Source: Planctomycetota bacterium
GTDB taxonomy: Bacteria > Planctomycetota > PLA2
DNA length: 64,000 nt
NCBI GenBank assembly: GCA_021776735.1
Contig: JAJFFH010000051.1
Span: forward strand, 124,001-188,000
Reading direction: 5' to 3'
The notes below the pieces were generated by a model. That model saw only the letters and a program-made list of their open reading frames with translations. It made no database searches and was not told where the DNA came from. The position numbers were made by a program, and so were the translations under genes. Below, one piece after another: positions 44,449 through 52,826 of the stretch (within the stretch, counting starts at the first letter, position 1; every line of letters starts with the position of its first letter).

Positions 44449-45243
44449 CTATTCCCGGTAGCGGATCGTCCAGGTCGAGTCGGACAGGTCCGAGTCCAGG
44501 GCGTACGCGTAGGGCAGCGTGCCGAAACCTCCGTCGCCCCAGTGTTTTCCCCAGGAGTTGCGGATCAGGAAACGCTCTTGGGGGTCGTCGTAGCCGATGA
44601 TCAGGATCGCGTGGCCGCCCCTCCTGGGGCCGCTCTTGTTCGGCACGGGGAAGTGACCGTCGTTGGTCTCGTTCGGCTCGCACTCGGCGAACATCACGAG
44701 CCCGATCGTGACCGGATAGCCCTCGGCGAGGCAGGCCTTGATCTGCTTCGCGTCGAGATCGACCTTCCAGTTGTGAACCGGCTGGTGCTTTTTCGCGGCG
44801 GCTTGCAGCGGCGGGGGCGCGACATTGTCGAAGTGCCACTTGTCGTAGGGCCACTGCTCCTCCGCGCAGACCCCCAAGGTCTTCACCGCGTCCACGGCCT
44901 CGTGCATGTAGCACAGCGCGTTGTCGGTGGTGTACCCGAGCCGGATGCTCGCCATGCGCTCCTCGTTGCCGAAGATGAAACCGCGTGACGGCTCGAACCG
45001 CTTGGCGTGATCCAGCTTGGCGTGGCGCCGGGCGAGATACCAGATCGCGCCGCCGACCGCGTGCGCGGTGCAGGAGTTCCAGCTCCCCTGGTACCAGGAG
45101 GCCCACGGCGTGACGATGTCGTCGCGCAGGTCCAGACGGGCCGGGAGCTTGTCGATCACGCTCTGAGGCGCGACGTAGCGGTCTCCGACGTGGTCCGGCT
45201 GTTCGCGTCCGCAAAGGCTGACGACATCTTTCCAGTGTTTCAT
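44449..45243 (-). CDS. Papain-like (C1) cysteine peptidase without signal peptide
   Basis: 264 residues. Active-site order fits C1 peptidases: the oxyanion Gln and Cys in YQGSWNSCTAHAVGGAI, His in GGHAILIIGYDD, Asn in IRNSWGKHWGDGGFG. There is no signal peptide and only about 35 residues precede the core, so there is no conventional propeptide and the enzyme is probably cytoplasmic. AAGGAG lies 9 nt before the ATG. It is the only minus-strand gene in this stretch, and it lies between inverted copies of the GAATAATGCGGG element. Confidence 0.85.
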   Translation of the reverse strand: MKHWKDVVSLCGREQPDHVGDRYVAPQSVIDKLPARLDLRDDIVTPWASWYQGSWNSCTAHAVGGAIWYLARRHAKLDHAKRFEPSRGFIFGNEERMASIRLGYTTDNALCYMHEAVDAVKTLGVCAEEQWPYDKWHFDNVAPPPLQAAAKKHQPVHNWKVDLDAKQIKACLAEGYPVTIGLVMFAECEPNETNDGHFPVPNKSGPRRGGHAILIIGYDDPQERFLIRNSWGKHWGDGGFGTLPYAYALDSDLSDSTWTIRYRE

Positions 45244-45257
45244 GGCGGCGACTCCTT

Positions 45258-45490
45258 AGCCCGCATTATTCACGACCACGCGTGTTCTGTCCGGTCCATA
45301 TCGCCGATCTCTTCGTCTCTCCTCCTCGATGGCTCCTCCGAGCCACCTTCGTCGTCGTTCCTCGACCTCGACGATCTGTCCTCGACCAGAACGAACGGCG
45401 GAATGCGCGGACGGCGCCCGTGCCAATCAAAACAAGCTCTTGCGTGACGCAACGGTCCGATGCGCCACGTGGCCACGAATAATGCGGGCT
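45258..45490. mobile_element. 233-bp element with 14-bp terminal inverted repeats (MITE-like)
   Basis: Ends are exact reverse complements: AGCCCGCATTATTC at 45258-45271 and GAATAATGCGGGCT at 45477-45490, with weaker matching for about 9 more bases inward. No open frame is credible. The left half recurs at 43563-43672. No clear target duplication is seen. It separates the divergent C1 peptidase and oxidoreductase genes, so it also carries their leaders; a shared regulatory leader is the alternative reading. Confidence 0.6.
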
Positions 45491-45602
45491 GACCCCATTG
45501 TCGCCGATCCGGGGTTCCAGCCGCAACCCCCTCCTCCCGCAGCCCTCCACCCCCCTTGCGCCCGATTTCCGCCTCCTTTGCGAAAGCCGTACACTCGCCG
45601 CC

Positions 45603-46592
45603 ATGCGTGCCGTCGTGATTCGTGAGCATGGTTCGTTCGACAAGCTCCTGCTTGAAGACATCGCCGTCCCGGAGCTGTCTTCCGATCAGGTCCGCGTGCG
45701 GGTCAAGGCGGCGGCACTCAACCACCTGGACACGTGGGTGCGGCGCGGGGTCACGGGGTTTCGGTTTCCGCTGCCGATCATTCCCGGTTGCGACGGCGCG
45801 GGGGTCGTGGACGCGGTGGGGGACGCGGCGCACGGCATCGAGCCCGGGATGGAGTGCGTGCTGTCGCCGGGCATCGGGCATCCGCTCGAGCGCGGTTACG
45901 GAATCCTCGGCGAGACGCGGGACGGGACGTGCGCAGAGTACATCGTCGTGCCGCGCGAGAGCATTCTCAAAAAGCCGGAGCGGTTGAGCTGGGAGGAGGC
46001 GGCGGCATGGCCGCTGACGTTCTTGACCGCGTGGGCGATGCTCGTGACGCGGGCGCGCATCCAGCCGGGCGAGTGGATCGTGATCCATGCGGCGGGGTCC
46101 GGGGTCGGCATCGCGGCGACGCAGATTGCGCGGATGTTCGGGGCGCGCGTGATCGGGACGGCATCGACCGACGAGAAGCGCAAGAGAGCGCGGGAGCTCG
46201 GGGCCGAGCATGCGCTGCCGTACGAGGGTTTCGCCAGGGAGGTGCGCGGGATTACCGGCAAACGGGGCGCCGACATCGTCGTCGATCACGTCGGGCCGGA
46301 CACGTTCAACGGCTCGGTGGCCTGCCTGCGCAAGGGCGGCCGCCTCGTGACGTGCGGCGGCACGAGCGGGCACGAGATCACCTTCGACGTCCGGCACCTG
46401 TTTTTCAAGAGCCTGTCGTTTCTCGGTTCTACGATGGGCTCGCCCGAGGACTTGAAGACCGTGCTCGGGCACGTGGCGGCCGGCCGGCTCAGCCCCGTGA
46501 TCGACAGCGTGTTTTCCCTGGACGAGATCGCGGACGCACACCGCCGCCTCGCGGAGCGGGTCGTGTTCGGAAAGGTCGTGGTGACACTGTGA
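45603..46592 (+). CDS. Zinc-type alcohol dehydrogenase / quinone oxidoreductase family
   Basis: 329 residues, MDR superfamily: GroES-like N terminus with ALNHLDTWVRRG and IIPGCDGAGVVDAVG, then a Rossmann domain with IHAAGSGVGIAATQIARM. The structural-zinc cysteine cluster is missing, which suggests a quinone-oxidoreductase-type enzyme using NADPH. A dispersed motif core (45660-45669) encodes E-D-I-A-V-P, a phrase also natural in this family. The stop overlaps the thyX start (GTGA). Confidence 0.9.
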   Translation: MRAVVIREHGSFDKLLLEDIAVPELSSDQVRVRVKAAALNHLDTWVRRGVTGFRFPLPIIPGCDGAGVVDAVGDAAHGIEPGMECVLSPGIGHPLERGYGILGETRDGTCAEYIVVPRESILKKPERLSWEEAAAWPLTFLTAWAMLVTRARIQPGEWIVIHAAGSGVGIAATQIARMFGARVIGTASTDEKRKRARELGAEHALPYEGFAREVRGITGKRGADIVVDHVGPDTFNGSVACLRKGGRLVTCGGTSGHEITFDVRHLFFKSLSFLGSTMGSPEDLKTVLGHVAAGRLSPVIDSVFSLDEIADAHRRLAERVVFGKVVVTL

Positions 46593-49045
46593 GCGCCAAG
46601 AACACGGGCGAGGGGCCCTTGGTCAACCCGGAGTATCCCGAGGAGCTGCCGTACCGGCGCATTCTCGACCATGGCTTCGTCGCGCTCATCGACGTGATGG
46701 GCGGCGACGCGTCGATCGTGCAGGCGGCGCGCGTGTCCTACGGCAAGGGCACGAAGACGATGCGCTCGGACAAGGCGCTCATCAGCTACCTGATGCGCCA
46801 CAGTCACAACACGCCGAGCGAGATGGTCGAGTTCAAGTTCCTGATGCGCATTCCGCTGTTTATTGCGCGTCAGGTAATTCGGCATCGTACTGCTTGTCTG
46901 GCTGGCGATACGGCGCTCAGCTTCGACTTGCCTGGGGCGGAACGGCGCGGCCGCCGGCACCACCTCGCCAAGACCATCGCGGAGTTCCACAGGCTTTGGC
47001 ATGAGGGGGCTGTTCCGATTCGTATCAGTCGGAAGAAGCCGACCTATCTGGACCGGGTCGATTCGGACGAGACGTACACCGCGCCCGAACTTGCCCGGCT
47101 CGTCCAGCGCCGATCCGAGACGATCCGCCACATGATCCGGCGAGGGGACCTTGAGGCCGAAAAACGGTCGGGGCGACTATTCGTGCAAGGGCGCGCGTGG
47201 CATCGTTGGGCCGAGTCTCGCGCGAGCGTGTCGGTGCCCATGCGTGACCGTCTGCGACGAATGAAGCTGCGCATGTGCGACGAGGAAACCGGAGAGATTC
47301 GTCACACCCACGTGACCGATATTTGGGAGAGCGGCGTCAAGCCCTTGTTTCGGGTGACGCTAGAGAATGGCTACGAGATCAAGATGACCAAGGACCATCG
47401 CTGCTTCACGGCGGACGGATGGATGACTCTGGAGCGGGCCGTCGGCCTCAATCATCGGGCGGACGGCGGTGTCACTTGGAACGCGGAGACCCCGGCGTTC
47501 GCCGTCAATGGCACGCCTGCCCATCGGAGCGCGGAATGGCTGCGAAGCCAGAAGGACGCGGGCGCCAGTGTGGCCGAGATGGCCGAGCGCGCTGGTGTTT
47601 CGTACCACACCGTCCGCAAGGCCCTGAAGCAGAATGGCCTTCAGTTCACGGCGAGCGAGCGCGCACGACTGTCCGGCCGGTCGCAGCGCGGACAGCGCCG
47701 GACCATGCGGCGCCGGAAGATGTCCGCGGAGCACCTGCGCAGCATCCGGGAGGCTCGGAGCGGGCCGCGTTCCAACTTCTGGAAGGGGGGCGTGACGCCT
47801 GAGCGGGCCAACATCGGCCGCTGGACCCGGGAGCAGGCTGCGCGCGTTCACGAGCGGAACAACTATCGATGCGTCATCTGCAGCTCGAAACAAGAACTGC
47901 ACGCACATCATGTCGATCCGGCCTGGAACAACGCGGAGCGGACCCGTGACGCGAGCAACCTCACGTCGCTGTGCCAGCGATGCCACGCCGACCTTCATCG
48001 ATTCAACGTGGAACTGTCCTTTCTGCGGGCGTTCGAGACTGGCGTGGATCTGACCTCCTTCTGGGCGGCCCATCCGGAGGCGTTGCCGCGACCTGAGCGA
48101 AAGCGCAAGCCGGCGGTCCGGAAACTGATGCGCGCGTGGTCGCGGATCGCGCGTATCGAGTACGCGGGCGAAGAGATGACCTACGACCTCGAGGTTGAGG
48201 GGCCCTACCACAACTTCGTGGCGAACGGGTTCATCGTCCACAACTCGGTCAACGAGTACTCAGCGAGGTACTCGGAGGTTCCCGACCGCTTTTTCGTGCC
48301 CGAGCTGGGGGCGATCAGCACCCAGGACTATGTGAACCGGCAGGGGCGGACCGATCTTTTGCGCGAGCTGATCGAGGCGCTGCCGGATGCGGGGCGGGCG
48401 TGTTCGTTTGTACCGAGCGAGCCGGGAAAGCTGACGGACGGCGATGTCTGTCTGTCGGTTCGCGCGGCGCTCGATGCGCGGCATCGCGCGGCGTTCTTGG
48501 GGGGCGACTTGCTGCCGTCCGAGAGCTATGTAGCGCTCGCCAACCGGTTGCTAGAGCAGTTTCCGGAACAAAAGGCCAAGCGCGTGGCCATGCGGGACGC
48601 CTTCGCGAAGCAAAACGAGGAGTCGTACGCGCTCTACAAGCGGCTTATGGACGAAGGCGCCGCGCGCGAGATCGCGCGGTGTGTCCTGCCGCTCACGATG
48701 TACACCGAGTGGTACTGGAAGATCGACCTGCACAACCTGTTTCACTTCCTGCGCCTGCGCATGGATCCGCACGCGCAGCTCGAGGTGCGTGCGTTGGCCG
48801 AGGCCATGGCGACGTTTGTCAAACCGCGCGTGCCGTTCGCGTGGGACGCGTTCGCGGAGAGCCGCCTCGACGGCACGTTCTTGACCGGACCCGAAAAAGC
48901 GGTGCTCAAGCCCGTGGACGAGGACACCCAGCGTGCGGTCCTGACGGGGCTCTACGAGCGCGGGTATCGGCGCCGGCGCCTCCAGGAGGTCTGCCGCAAG
49001 CTTGACATGGACGAACGGCTGGTCGACGAGATGTGGCCGAAGTAG
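46589..49045 (+). CDS. thyX: Flavin-dependent thymidylate synthase precursor containing an intein
   Basis: 818-residue precursor: N-extein 102, intein 450 (46895-48244), C-extein 266. ThyX makes dTMP from dUMP with FAD, NADPH and methylene-folate. The extein signature RQVIRHRTA | SVNEYSARYS rejoins the RHRx7S motif that binds the flavin, so enzyme activity needs splicing. The C-extein has YVNRQGR, LPLTMYTEWYWKIDLHNLFHFLRLR and the AQLEVRALAEAM end. A segment of about 60 residues (PSEPGKLTDGDVCLSVRAA region on) is extra compared with short ThyX proteins and holds a dispersed motif (48436-48445). GTG start overlaps the previous stop. Confidence 0.95.
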   Translation: MSAKNTGEGPLVNPEYPEELPYRRILDHGFVALIDVMGGDASIVQAARVSYGKGTKTMRSDKALISYLMRHSHNTPSEMVEFKFLMRIPLFIARQVIRHRTACLAGDTALSFDLPGAERRGRRHHLAKTIAEFHRLWHEGAVPIRISRKKPTYLDRVDSDETYTAPELARLVQRRSETIRHMIRRGDLEAEKRSGRLFVQGRAWHRWAESRASVSVPMRDRLRRMKLRMCDEETGEIRHTHVTDIWESGVKPLFRVTLENGYEIKMTKDHRCFTADGWMTLERAVGLNHRADGGVTWNAETPAFAVNGTPAHRSAEWLRSQKDAGASVAEMAERAGVSYHTVRKALKQNGLQFTASERARLSGRSQRGQRRTMRRRKMSAEHLRSIREARSGPRSNFWKGGVTPERANIGRWTREQAARVHERNNYRCVICSSKQELHAHHVDPAWNNAERTRDASNLTSLCQRCHADLHRFNVELSFLRAFETGVDLTSFWAAHPEALPRPERKRKPAVRKLMRAWSRIARIEYAGEEMTYDLEVEGPYHNFVANGFIVHNSVNEYSARYSEVPDRFFVPELGAISTQDYVNRQGRTDLLRELIEALPDAGRACSFVPSEPGKLTDGDVCLSVRAALDARHRAAFLGGDLLPSESYVALANRLLEQFPEQKAKRVAMRDAFAKQNEESYALYKRLMDEGAAREIARCVLPLTMYTEWYWKIDLHNLFHFLRLRMDPHAQLEVRALAEAMATFVKPRVPFAWDAFAESRLDGTFLTGPEKAVLKPVDEDTQRAVLTGLYERGYRRRRLQEVCRKLDMDERLVDEMWPK
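46895..48244 (+). other. ThyX intein with HNH endonuclease and DNA-binding modules
   Basis: 450 residues. Block A starts CLAGDTALSFDLPG with catalytic Cys1; block B-like KMTKDHRCFTADGWMTL lies near residue 167; the end NFVANGFIVHN supplies the penultimate His and last Asn; the +1 residue is Ser. Between the splicing halves lie a MerR/excisionase-like helix-turn-helix (YTAPELARLVQRRSETIRHM, about 61-100), a second HTH (VAEMAERAGVSYHTVRKAL, about 222-248), a NUMOD3-like stretch (MSAEHLRSIREARSG, about 275-300) and an HNH core (CVICSSKQELHAHHVDP ... SLCQRCHADLHRF, about 326-370). It looks complete and mobile. Confidence 0.93.
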
Positions 49046-49065
49046 GGCGCCCCGCCCGCCCCCGA

Positions 49066-49262
49066 GTTCACCGGTTCGCGGTTCCCCCGCGAAGCGGGTA
49101 GGCCGCCCGCAAGCGAGGCGCTCAACGGCGTGAGCCGTTGAAGCCAAAAGACACTGTGCCCCGTCCGCCCTCTCACCGCTTAGCGGTTCCTCCGCCAAGC
49201 GGACGGGATCTCCCCTCGCGAGGGCCTCAACGGCGTCAGCCGTTGAGGCAGACGACACAGTC
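49066..49262. repeat. Composite intergenic hairpin repeat, copies 2 and 3 (tandem)
   Basis: First unit: TTCGCGG-TTCCC-CCGCGAA hairpin, then CAACGGCGTGAGCCGTTG (49123-49140) and AAGCCAAAAGACACTGTG. Second unit: CCGCTTAGCGGTTCCTCCGC with closing AAGCGG (core 49183-49195), then CTCAACGGCGTCAGCCGTTGAG. It fills nearly the whole 247-bp gap between thyX and the crotonase gene. Confidence 0.82.
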
Positions 49263-49292
49263 GGCGCGACTTGCGAGAATGGCCCGCGACCC

Positions 49293-50063
49293 ATGACCAG
49301 CTACCAGACGATCTTGGTCGATGTCGAGGATCGCCTCGCCATCGTCACCTTTAACCGGCCCGAGAAGCGCAACGCCATCGACCAGACGATGATCAACGAG
49401 CTGCACGATGCGCTCGATGGTCTCGTTGCCGACGGGCAGGCGCAGTGCGCGATCTTCACGGGCGCGGGCGAAAAGGCATTTATCGGCGGGGCTGACATCG
49501 CGCAGTTGCGGGAGCGACGCGCGGGTGATGCGCTCAAGACGATCAACGCCGCGCTGTTCAACAAGATCGAGGCGCTGCCGTTTCCGACGATCGCGGCCGT
49601 GCGCGGCTATTGCCTCGGCGGCGGGTGCGAGTTGTCGATGTGTTGCGACCTGCGCGTCGCGGGCGAGGGTGCGAAGTTCGGGCAGCCCGAGGTCGCGCTC
49701 GGGATCATTCCCGCGGCGGGCGGAACGCAACGGTTGCCGCGCCTCGTCGGGCTCGGGCGGGCGAAGGAACTGATTCTGACGGGCCGGATCATCGATGCGG
49801 CCGAGGCGGATCGCATCGGGCTGTTGAATCGCGTCGTTCCGGACGACGAGGTGCTCGATGCCGCGCGCGAACTGGCGGGCTCGATTCTCAAGAACGGCGC
49901 GCTCGCGGTCCGCCTTGCGAAGCTCAACCTGAACAACTCCGCGCGCACCGGTCAGGACTCCGGGCTACTGCTCGAGCAGATCACGCAGGCGGTCCTGTTC
50001 GAGAGCGAAGACAAGGTTGCGCGGATGACGAACTTCCTCACGCGCCGGAAAAAGAAGTCGTGA
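49293..50063 (+). CDS. Enoyl-CoA hydratase (crotonase) family protein
   Basis: 256 residues, a canonical crotonase: RPEKRNAIDQTM at the start, oxyanion segments AFIGGADIAQLRE and AAVRGYCLGGGCELSMCCD, and GQPEVALGIIPAAGGTQRL with the second catalytic Glu position. Likely a short-chain enoyl-CoA hydratase (crotonase). A 3-hydroxyacyl-CoA dehydrogenase at 60.4 kb would catalyse the next step, but the genes are not adjacent. Confidence 0.92.
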   Translation: MTSYQTILVDVEDRLAIVTFNRPEKRNAIDQTMINELHDALDGLVADGQAQCAIFTGAGEKAFIGGADIAQLRERRAGDALKTINAALFNKIEALPFPTIAAVRGYCLGGGCELSMCCDLRVAGEGAKFGQPEVALGIIPAAGGTQRLPRLVGLGRAKELILTGRIIDAAEADRIGLLNRVVPDDEVLDAARELAGSILKNGALAVRLAKLNLNNSARTGQDSGLLLEQITQAVLFESEDKVARMTNFLTRRKKKS

Positions 50064-50069
50064 TTGCGG

Positions 50070-50804
50070 ATGCGTGTCCGCGTTCTGACCTGGAACATTC
50101 ACAAGGGGATCGGTGGTGTGGATCGGCGCTATCGACCCGAGCGGATCGTCGAGGTGGTGGCCCACTACGCGCCCGATGTCTGCCTCCTGCAGGAGGTCGA
50201 CGAAAACGTGAAGCGTTCACTCCACCATGTCCAGGTCGACCACCTCGCCGACGAACTCGACTACCCGTACCGCGCCTACGGGCCGAACGTGAAGGTCAAG
50301 ACCGGGGTGTACGGCAATGCCACGCTCGCGCGCTGGCCGTTGCGCGAGGTCCACAACGTCGATCTGACCCTGGGGCCCAAAAAGCGTCGTGGGGCCCTGT
50401 TTTGCCGCGCCCAGCTCGAAGCCGAGGGGCACACGCGCACCTTGGGTATTTTCAATCTCCACCTGGGACTGGCGGGTTTTGAGCGCAAGATCCAGTTGCG
50501 CCGCTTGCTGAGTCACGAGTTGGTCGCCGGGTTTCGCGCCGACACCCCCTTACTCGTCGGCGGCGATTTCAACGATCTGTGGGGCGGCCTGGGCCCTAAG
50601 CTGCTCGCGCCAGCGGGCTTTGAGCGGGCCGGGCGCCTCGCGAACACGTACCCGGCATTCCTGCCGACCCGCCCGCTCGACGGAATCCATGTCCGCGGCA
50701 CGATCAAGGTTCGCCGCTGCTTTCGCTCGCGCATGAAAGTCGCCCGCGCGGCGTCCGACCACCTCCCCCTGATCGCCGACCTCGAGGTCGGTACGGGAGG
50801 ATAG
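50070..50804 (+). CDS. Endonuclease/exonuclease/phosphatase family hydrolase
   Basis: 244 residues from the ATG at 50070; a TTG two codons earlier is also open. EEP fold motifs: TWNIHKGIGG with the first Asn and following acidic residues (DRRYRPERI), CLLQEVDEN with the metal Glu, the GGDFNDLWGG loop with catalytic Asp/Asn, and SDHLPLIADL with the terminal Asp-His pair. No signal peptide. The substrate could be DNA, phospholipid or an inositol phosphate; the GIGGVDRRYRPERI form is common in bacterial members of unknown substrate. Confidence 0.9.
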   Translation: MRVRVLTWNIHKGIGGVDRRYRPERIVEVVAHYAPDVCLLQEVDENVKRSLHHVQVDHLADELDYPYRAYGPNVKVKTGVYGNATLARWPLREVHNVDLTLGPKKRRGALFCRAQLEAEGHTRTLGIFNLHLGLAGFERKIQLRRLLSHELVAGFRADTPLLVGGDFNDLWGGLGPKLLAPAGFERAGRLANTYPAFLPTRPLDGIHVRGTIKVRRCFRSRMKVARAASDHLPLIADLEVGTGG

Positions 50805-50813
50805 GCTCCTGCC

Positions 50814-51626
50814 GTGACGATCATCTGCGCTGTCCTCGGCCTCGCCGCCGGCCACGCCGTGCGCCGCCTTACGCCGTGGCTCGCGAGCGTGAGGCATGAG
50901 GGCCCGGTTTTTCGGCTGCCCTGGGTGGAACTCGTCGGCGGCCTCGCGTTCGGCTTGTGCGCGGCTACGGTCGGCTGGCCGTGGTGCGTGTTCGCGCTGC
51001 TCTTGCTCGCCGTCACCTCGACCGATTTCTTGTGCAAGCTCATCCCCGATCGCGTGATCATTCCCGGCACGATTGTCGGCGTGCTGTTTTCCGCCTCCCG
51101 CCCGCATCAGATCAACGCGTTCCTTGGCCAAGGGGCGTGGGCGCAAGACAACGGGTTTCTGGTCGCGCTGATGGGTGCCGGCGTCGGCTTTGGCCTCTTC
51201 GAACTCGTGCGCCGCGTCATGGGCAAGGCGGTCGGCATGGAAGTGATGGGCATGGGCGACTCGATGCTCCTGCTCATGTCCGGCGCATTCTTGGGCCCGA
51301 AAATGATCGTCTTGTCCCTCGTCCCGTCGCTCGCCGCCGGACTCGCCCTGGGCATCCCGTACACGCGCATCGCCAAGACACCGCACCTGCCGTTCGGCCC
51401 CGCCCTGGCGCTCGGCTCGTTCGTAACCCTGCTCGCCGGCCAAAGAATCCTCGACGCGTGGGTGGACTTCGCGGTCTGGACGCAGACGGCGCCACCCGCC
51501 GTTACGATGGGCGCCGCGATCGGCTTGCTGGTCGTGGCCGTCGGACTGATGTTGAGGGTCCGCAAGCGCCGCGCCGACTACACGAAGCAGATCGAAGACG
51601 AGTATGACCAGCTTGAAGACCGATAG
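50814..51626 (+). CDS. Type IV prepilin peptidase (A24 family)
   Basis: 270 residues, about seven membrane helices. Both catalytic aspartates are visible: LAVTSTDFLCKLIPD in the first motif and VMGMGDSMLLL, the GxGD motif, in the second. The cysteine-rich methyltransferase domain of classical PilD/TcpJ is absent, so this is a peptidase-only type. It would process type IV pilins or pseudopilins. Its presence is compatible with a natural-transformation pilus but does not prove one; no pil or com structural gene lies in the window. Confidence 0.88.
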   Translation: MTIICAVLGLAAGHAVRRLTPWLASVRHEGPVFRLPWVELVGGLAFGLCAATVGWPWCVFALLLLAVTSTDFLCKLIPDRVIIPGTIVGVLFSASRPHQINAFLGQGAWAQDNGFLVALMGAGVGFGLFELVRRVMGKAVGMEVMGMGDSMLLLMSGAFLGPKMIVLSLVPSLAAGLALGIPYTRIAKTPHLPFGPALALGSFVTLLAGQRILDAWVDFAVWTQTAPPAVTMGAAIGLLVVAVGLMLRVRKRRADYTKQIEDEYDQLEDR

Positions 51627-51753
51627 AGGGTGCGGGCCGCACCGACAAAAATCGCCTGCGGCGCTTTCTGCTGGTCCGGCGCGTGGTTCCGGTGATTGTG
51701 CACCTCGCGGGCGGATTGATACGCACTGTGTTGGGTGGACGGATCCGAGCGAC

Positions 51754-51774
51754 AGCACACGGACGGCGATTTTC
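51754..51774. repeat. Copy of the dispersed motif (non-coding)
   Basis: Exact core 51761-51770, reverse orientation, in the 208-bp gap before trmH. In motif orientation AAA precedes the core and GTGTGCT follows. Confidence 0.8.
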
Positions 51775-51781
51775 GTGACTA

Positions 51782-51806
51782 CGAAGAACCGCGTAGCGGG
51801 TTTTCG
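51782..51806. repeat. Covarying short hairpin repeat, copy 2
   Basis: CGAAGAACCG / CGGGTTTTCG around CGTAG, with two wobble-type pairs. It sits 12 bp after a dispersed-motif copy. Confidence 0.55.
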
Positions 51807-51834
51807 AATGGAGGTTGTTCCTCGTCGCGTCTGA

Positions 51835-52596
51835 ATGCGGCGGGACGGCACTCTTCCTCTCGCGTTCGCGGACGGGGCGCGGCATCTGGTTCTTGCGCGG
51901 CGGCACCGGTTCGAGATCCACTCGCTGACGATCGCGCCGAGCCGGCTCTCCCCCGGGGCGCACAAGCTCGTGCGGACCTATCGGTCGGCCGGTGTTCCGG
52001 TCGCGACCGGCGATCCGCCGCACGCCGTACGCTTTTCCTTTGAACCGCGGTGGCACAAGCTGGACCGCGCGCGCGGCCTCTGGCTCGCCGTTGAGAATGT
52101 GCAGTCGCCCGGCAATCTCGGCACGATGCTGCGCACGGCCGCTGCCGTCGGTGTTGCCGGCGTGATCTTTTCGGGCAGCGCCGATCCGTGGGACACCGAC
52201 GTCGTGCGCGCCAGCATGGGCGCCGTGTTCGGCCTCAAGCTCGTGCGAGCGACGCCGGATCACCTGAACCGCTGGGCCCGCCGGACGCGCACACGCGTGG
52301 TCGGCACCTCGGCGAGCGCGCGGCGTCCCTACACGGACACAAGATGGCGCGGCCCGGTCGTCGTGATGGTCGGCCACGAACGCCACGGATTGTCGGCCGC
52401 CCAGCGCCGCACATGCCAAGAAACCGTTCGCATCCCGATGGCGTGCGAAGGATCGTTGAACGTAGCCACGGCCGCCGCCGTCGTCCTCTTCGAAGCAAGG
52501 CGCCAGAGATCGCGCGGGCAGCGACAGCCGATGCAAACTCGGTGCGCGAGGAGTCGGAGCGGGTGGGGCCGAGCTGGATCGCGAGATCGGTCCTGA
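51835..52596 (+). CDS. SpoU/TrmH-family RNA methyltransferase
   Basis: 253 residues. SPOUT motifs: VENVQSPGNLGTMLRTAAA (motif 1), VVVMVGHERHGLS (motif 2) and IPMACEGSLNVATAAAVVLFEA (motif 3, the knot that binds AdoMet). It methylates a ribose 2'-OH in rRNA or tRNA; the target is not decidable. The N-terminal substrate-binding part is about 80 residues. The last 20 residues are arginine-rich and overlap the next gene's start. Confidence 0.9.
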   Translation: MRRDGTLPLAFADGARHLVLARRHRFEIHSLTIAPSRLSPGAHKLVRTYRSAGVPVATGDPPHAVRFSFEPRWHKLDRARGLWLAVENVQSPGNLGTMLRTAAAVGVAGVIFSGSADPWDTDVVRASMGAVFGLKLVRATPDHLNRWARRTRTRVVGTSASARRPYTDTRWRGPVVVMVGHERHGLSAAQRRTCQETVRIPMACEGSLNVATAAAVVLFEARRQRSRGQRQPMQTRCARSRSGWGRAGSRDRS

Positions 52597-52826
52597 CCGG
52601 GCATGTCGCAGAGGCCAAGACCGCGGATGCAGCGATCGAACACCTCCGGCGAGCTATCGACGCCGCGATCGTCACGGCCGTGCGGCTGGGCTTGTCCCTC
52701 GAAGAGTGGTACAGGCAGCAGGAGTCCGATCCCGGACAGGTTCTGAGATACGCTCGTGTCGCGGGGCTCGTGAACCGCGAGGTAGAGACGCTGAAGTTCG
52801 CAGTGTCTTTTGGCTTCCACGGCTGA
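52542..52826 (+). CDS. Small protein resembling HicB-type antitoxin-like proteins
   Basis: 94 residues from a GTG at 52542, overlapping the TrmH gene end by 55 bp. The phrase PSWIARSVLTGHVAEAKTADAAIEHLRRAIDAAI recalls the beta-alpha fold of HicB-like proteins (split here for length: PSWIARSVLTGHVAEAK, then TADAAIEHLRRAIDAAI). No HicA-like toxin gene is adjacent. Its last nine codons and stop (SFGFHG end) are supplied by the intergenic hairpin repeat, so the original C terminus was probably lost. A stray frame cannot be excluded. Confidence 0.5.
   Translation: MREESERVGPSWIARSVLTGHVAEAKTADAAIEHLRRAIDAAIVTAVRLGLSLEEWYRQQESDPGQVLRYARVAGLVNREVETLKFAVSFGFHG

Noticed and set aside
49066..49262. 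Hairpins as simple intrinsic terminators of thyX
   Set aside because: They recur as a composite element in other gaps and lack a T-run, so repeat is the better call.
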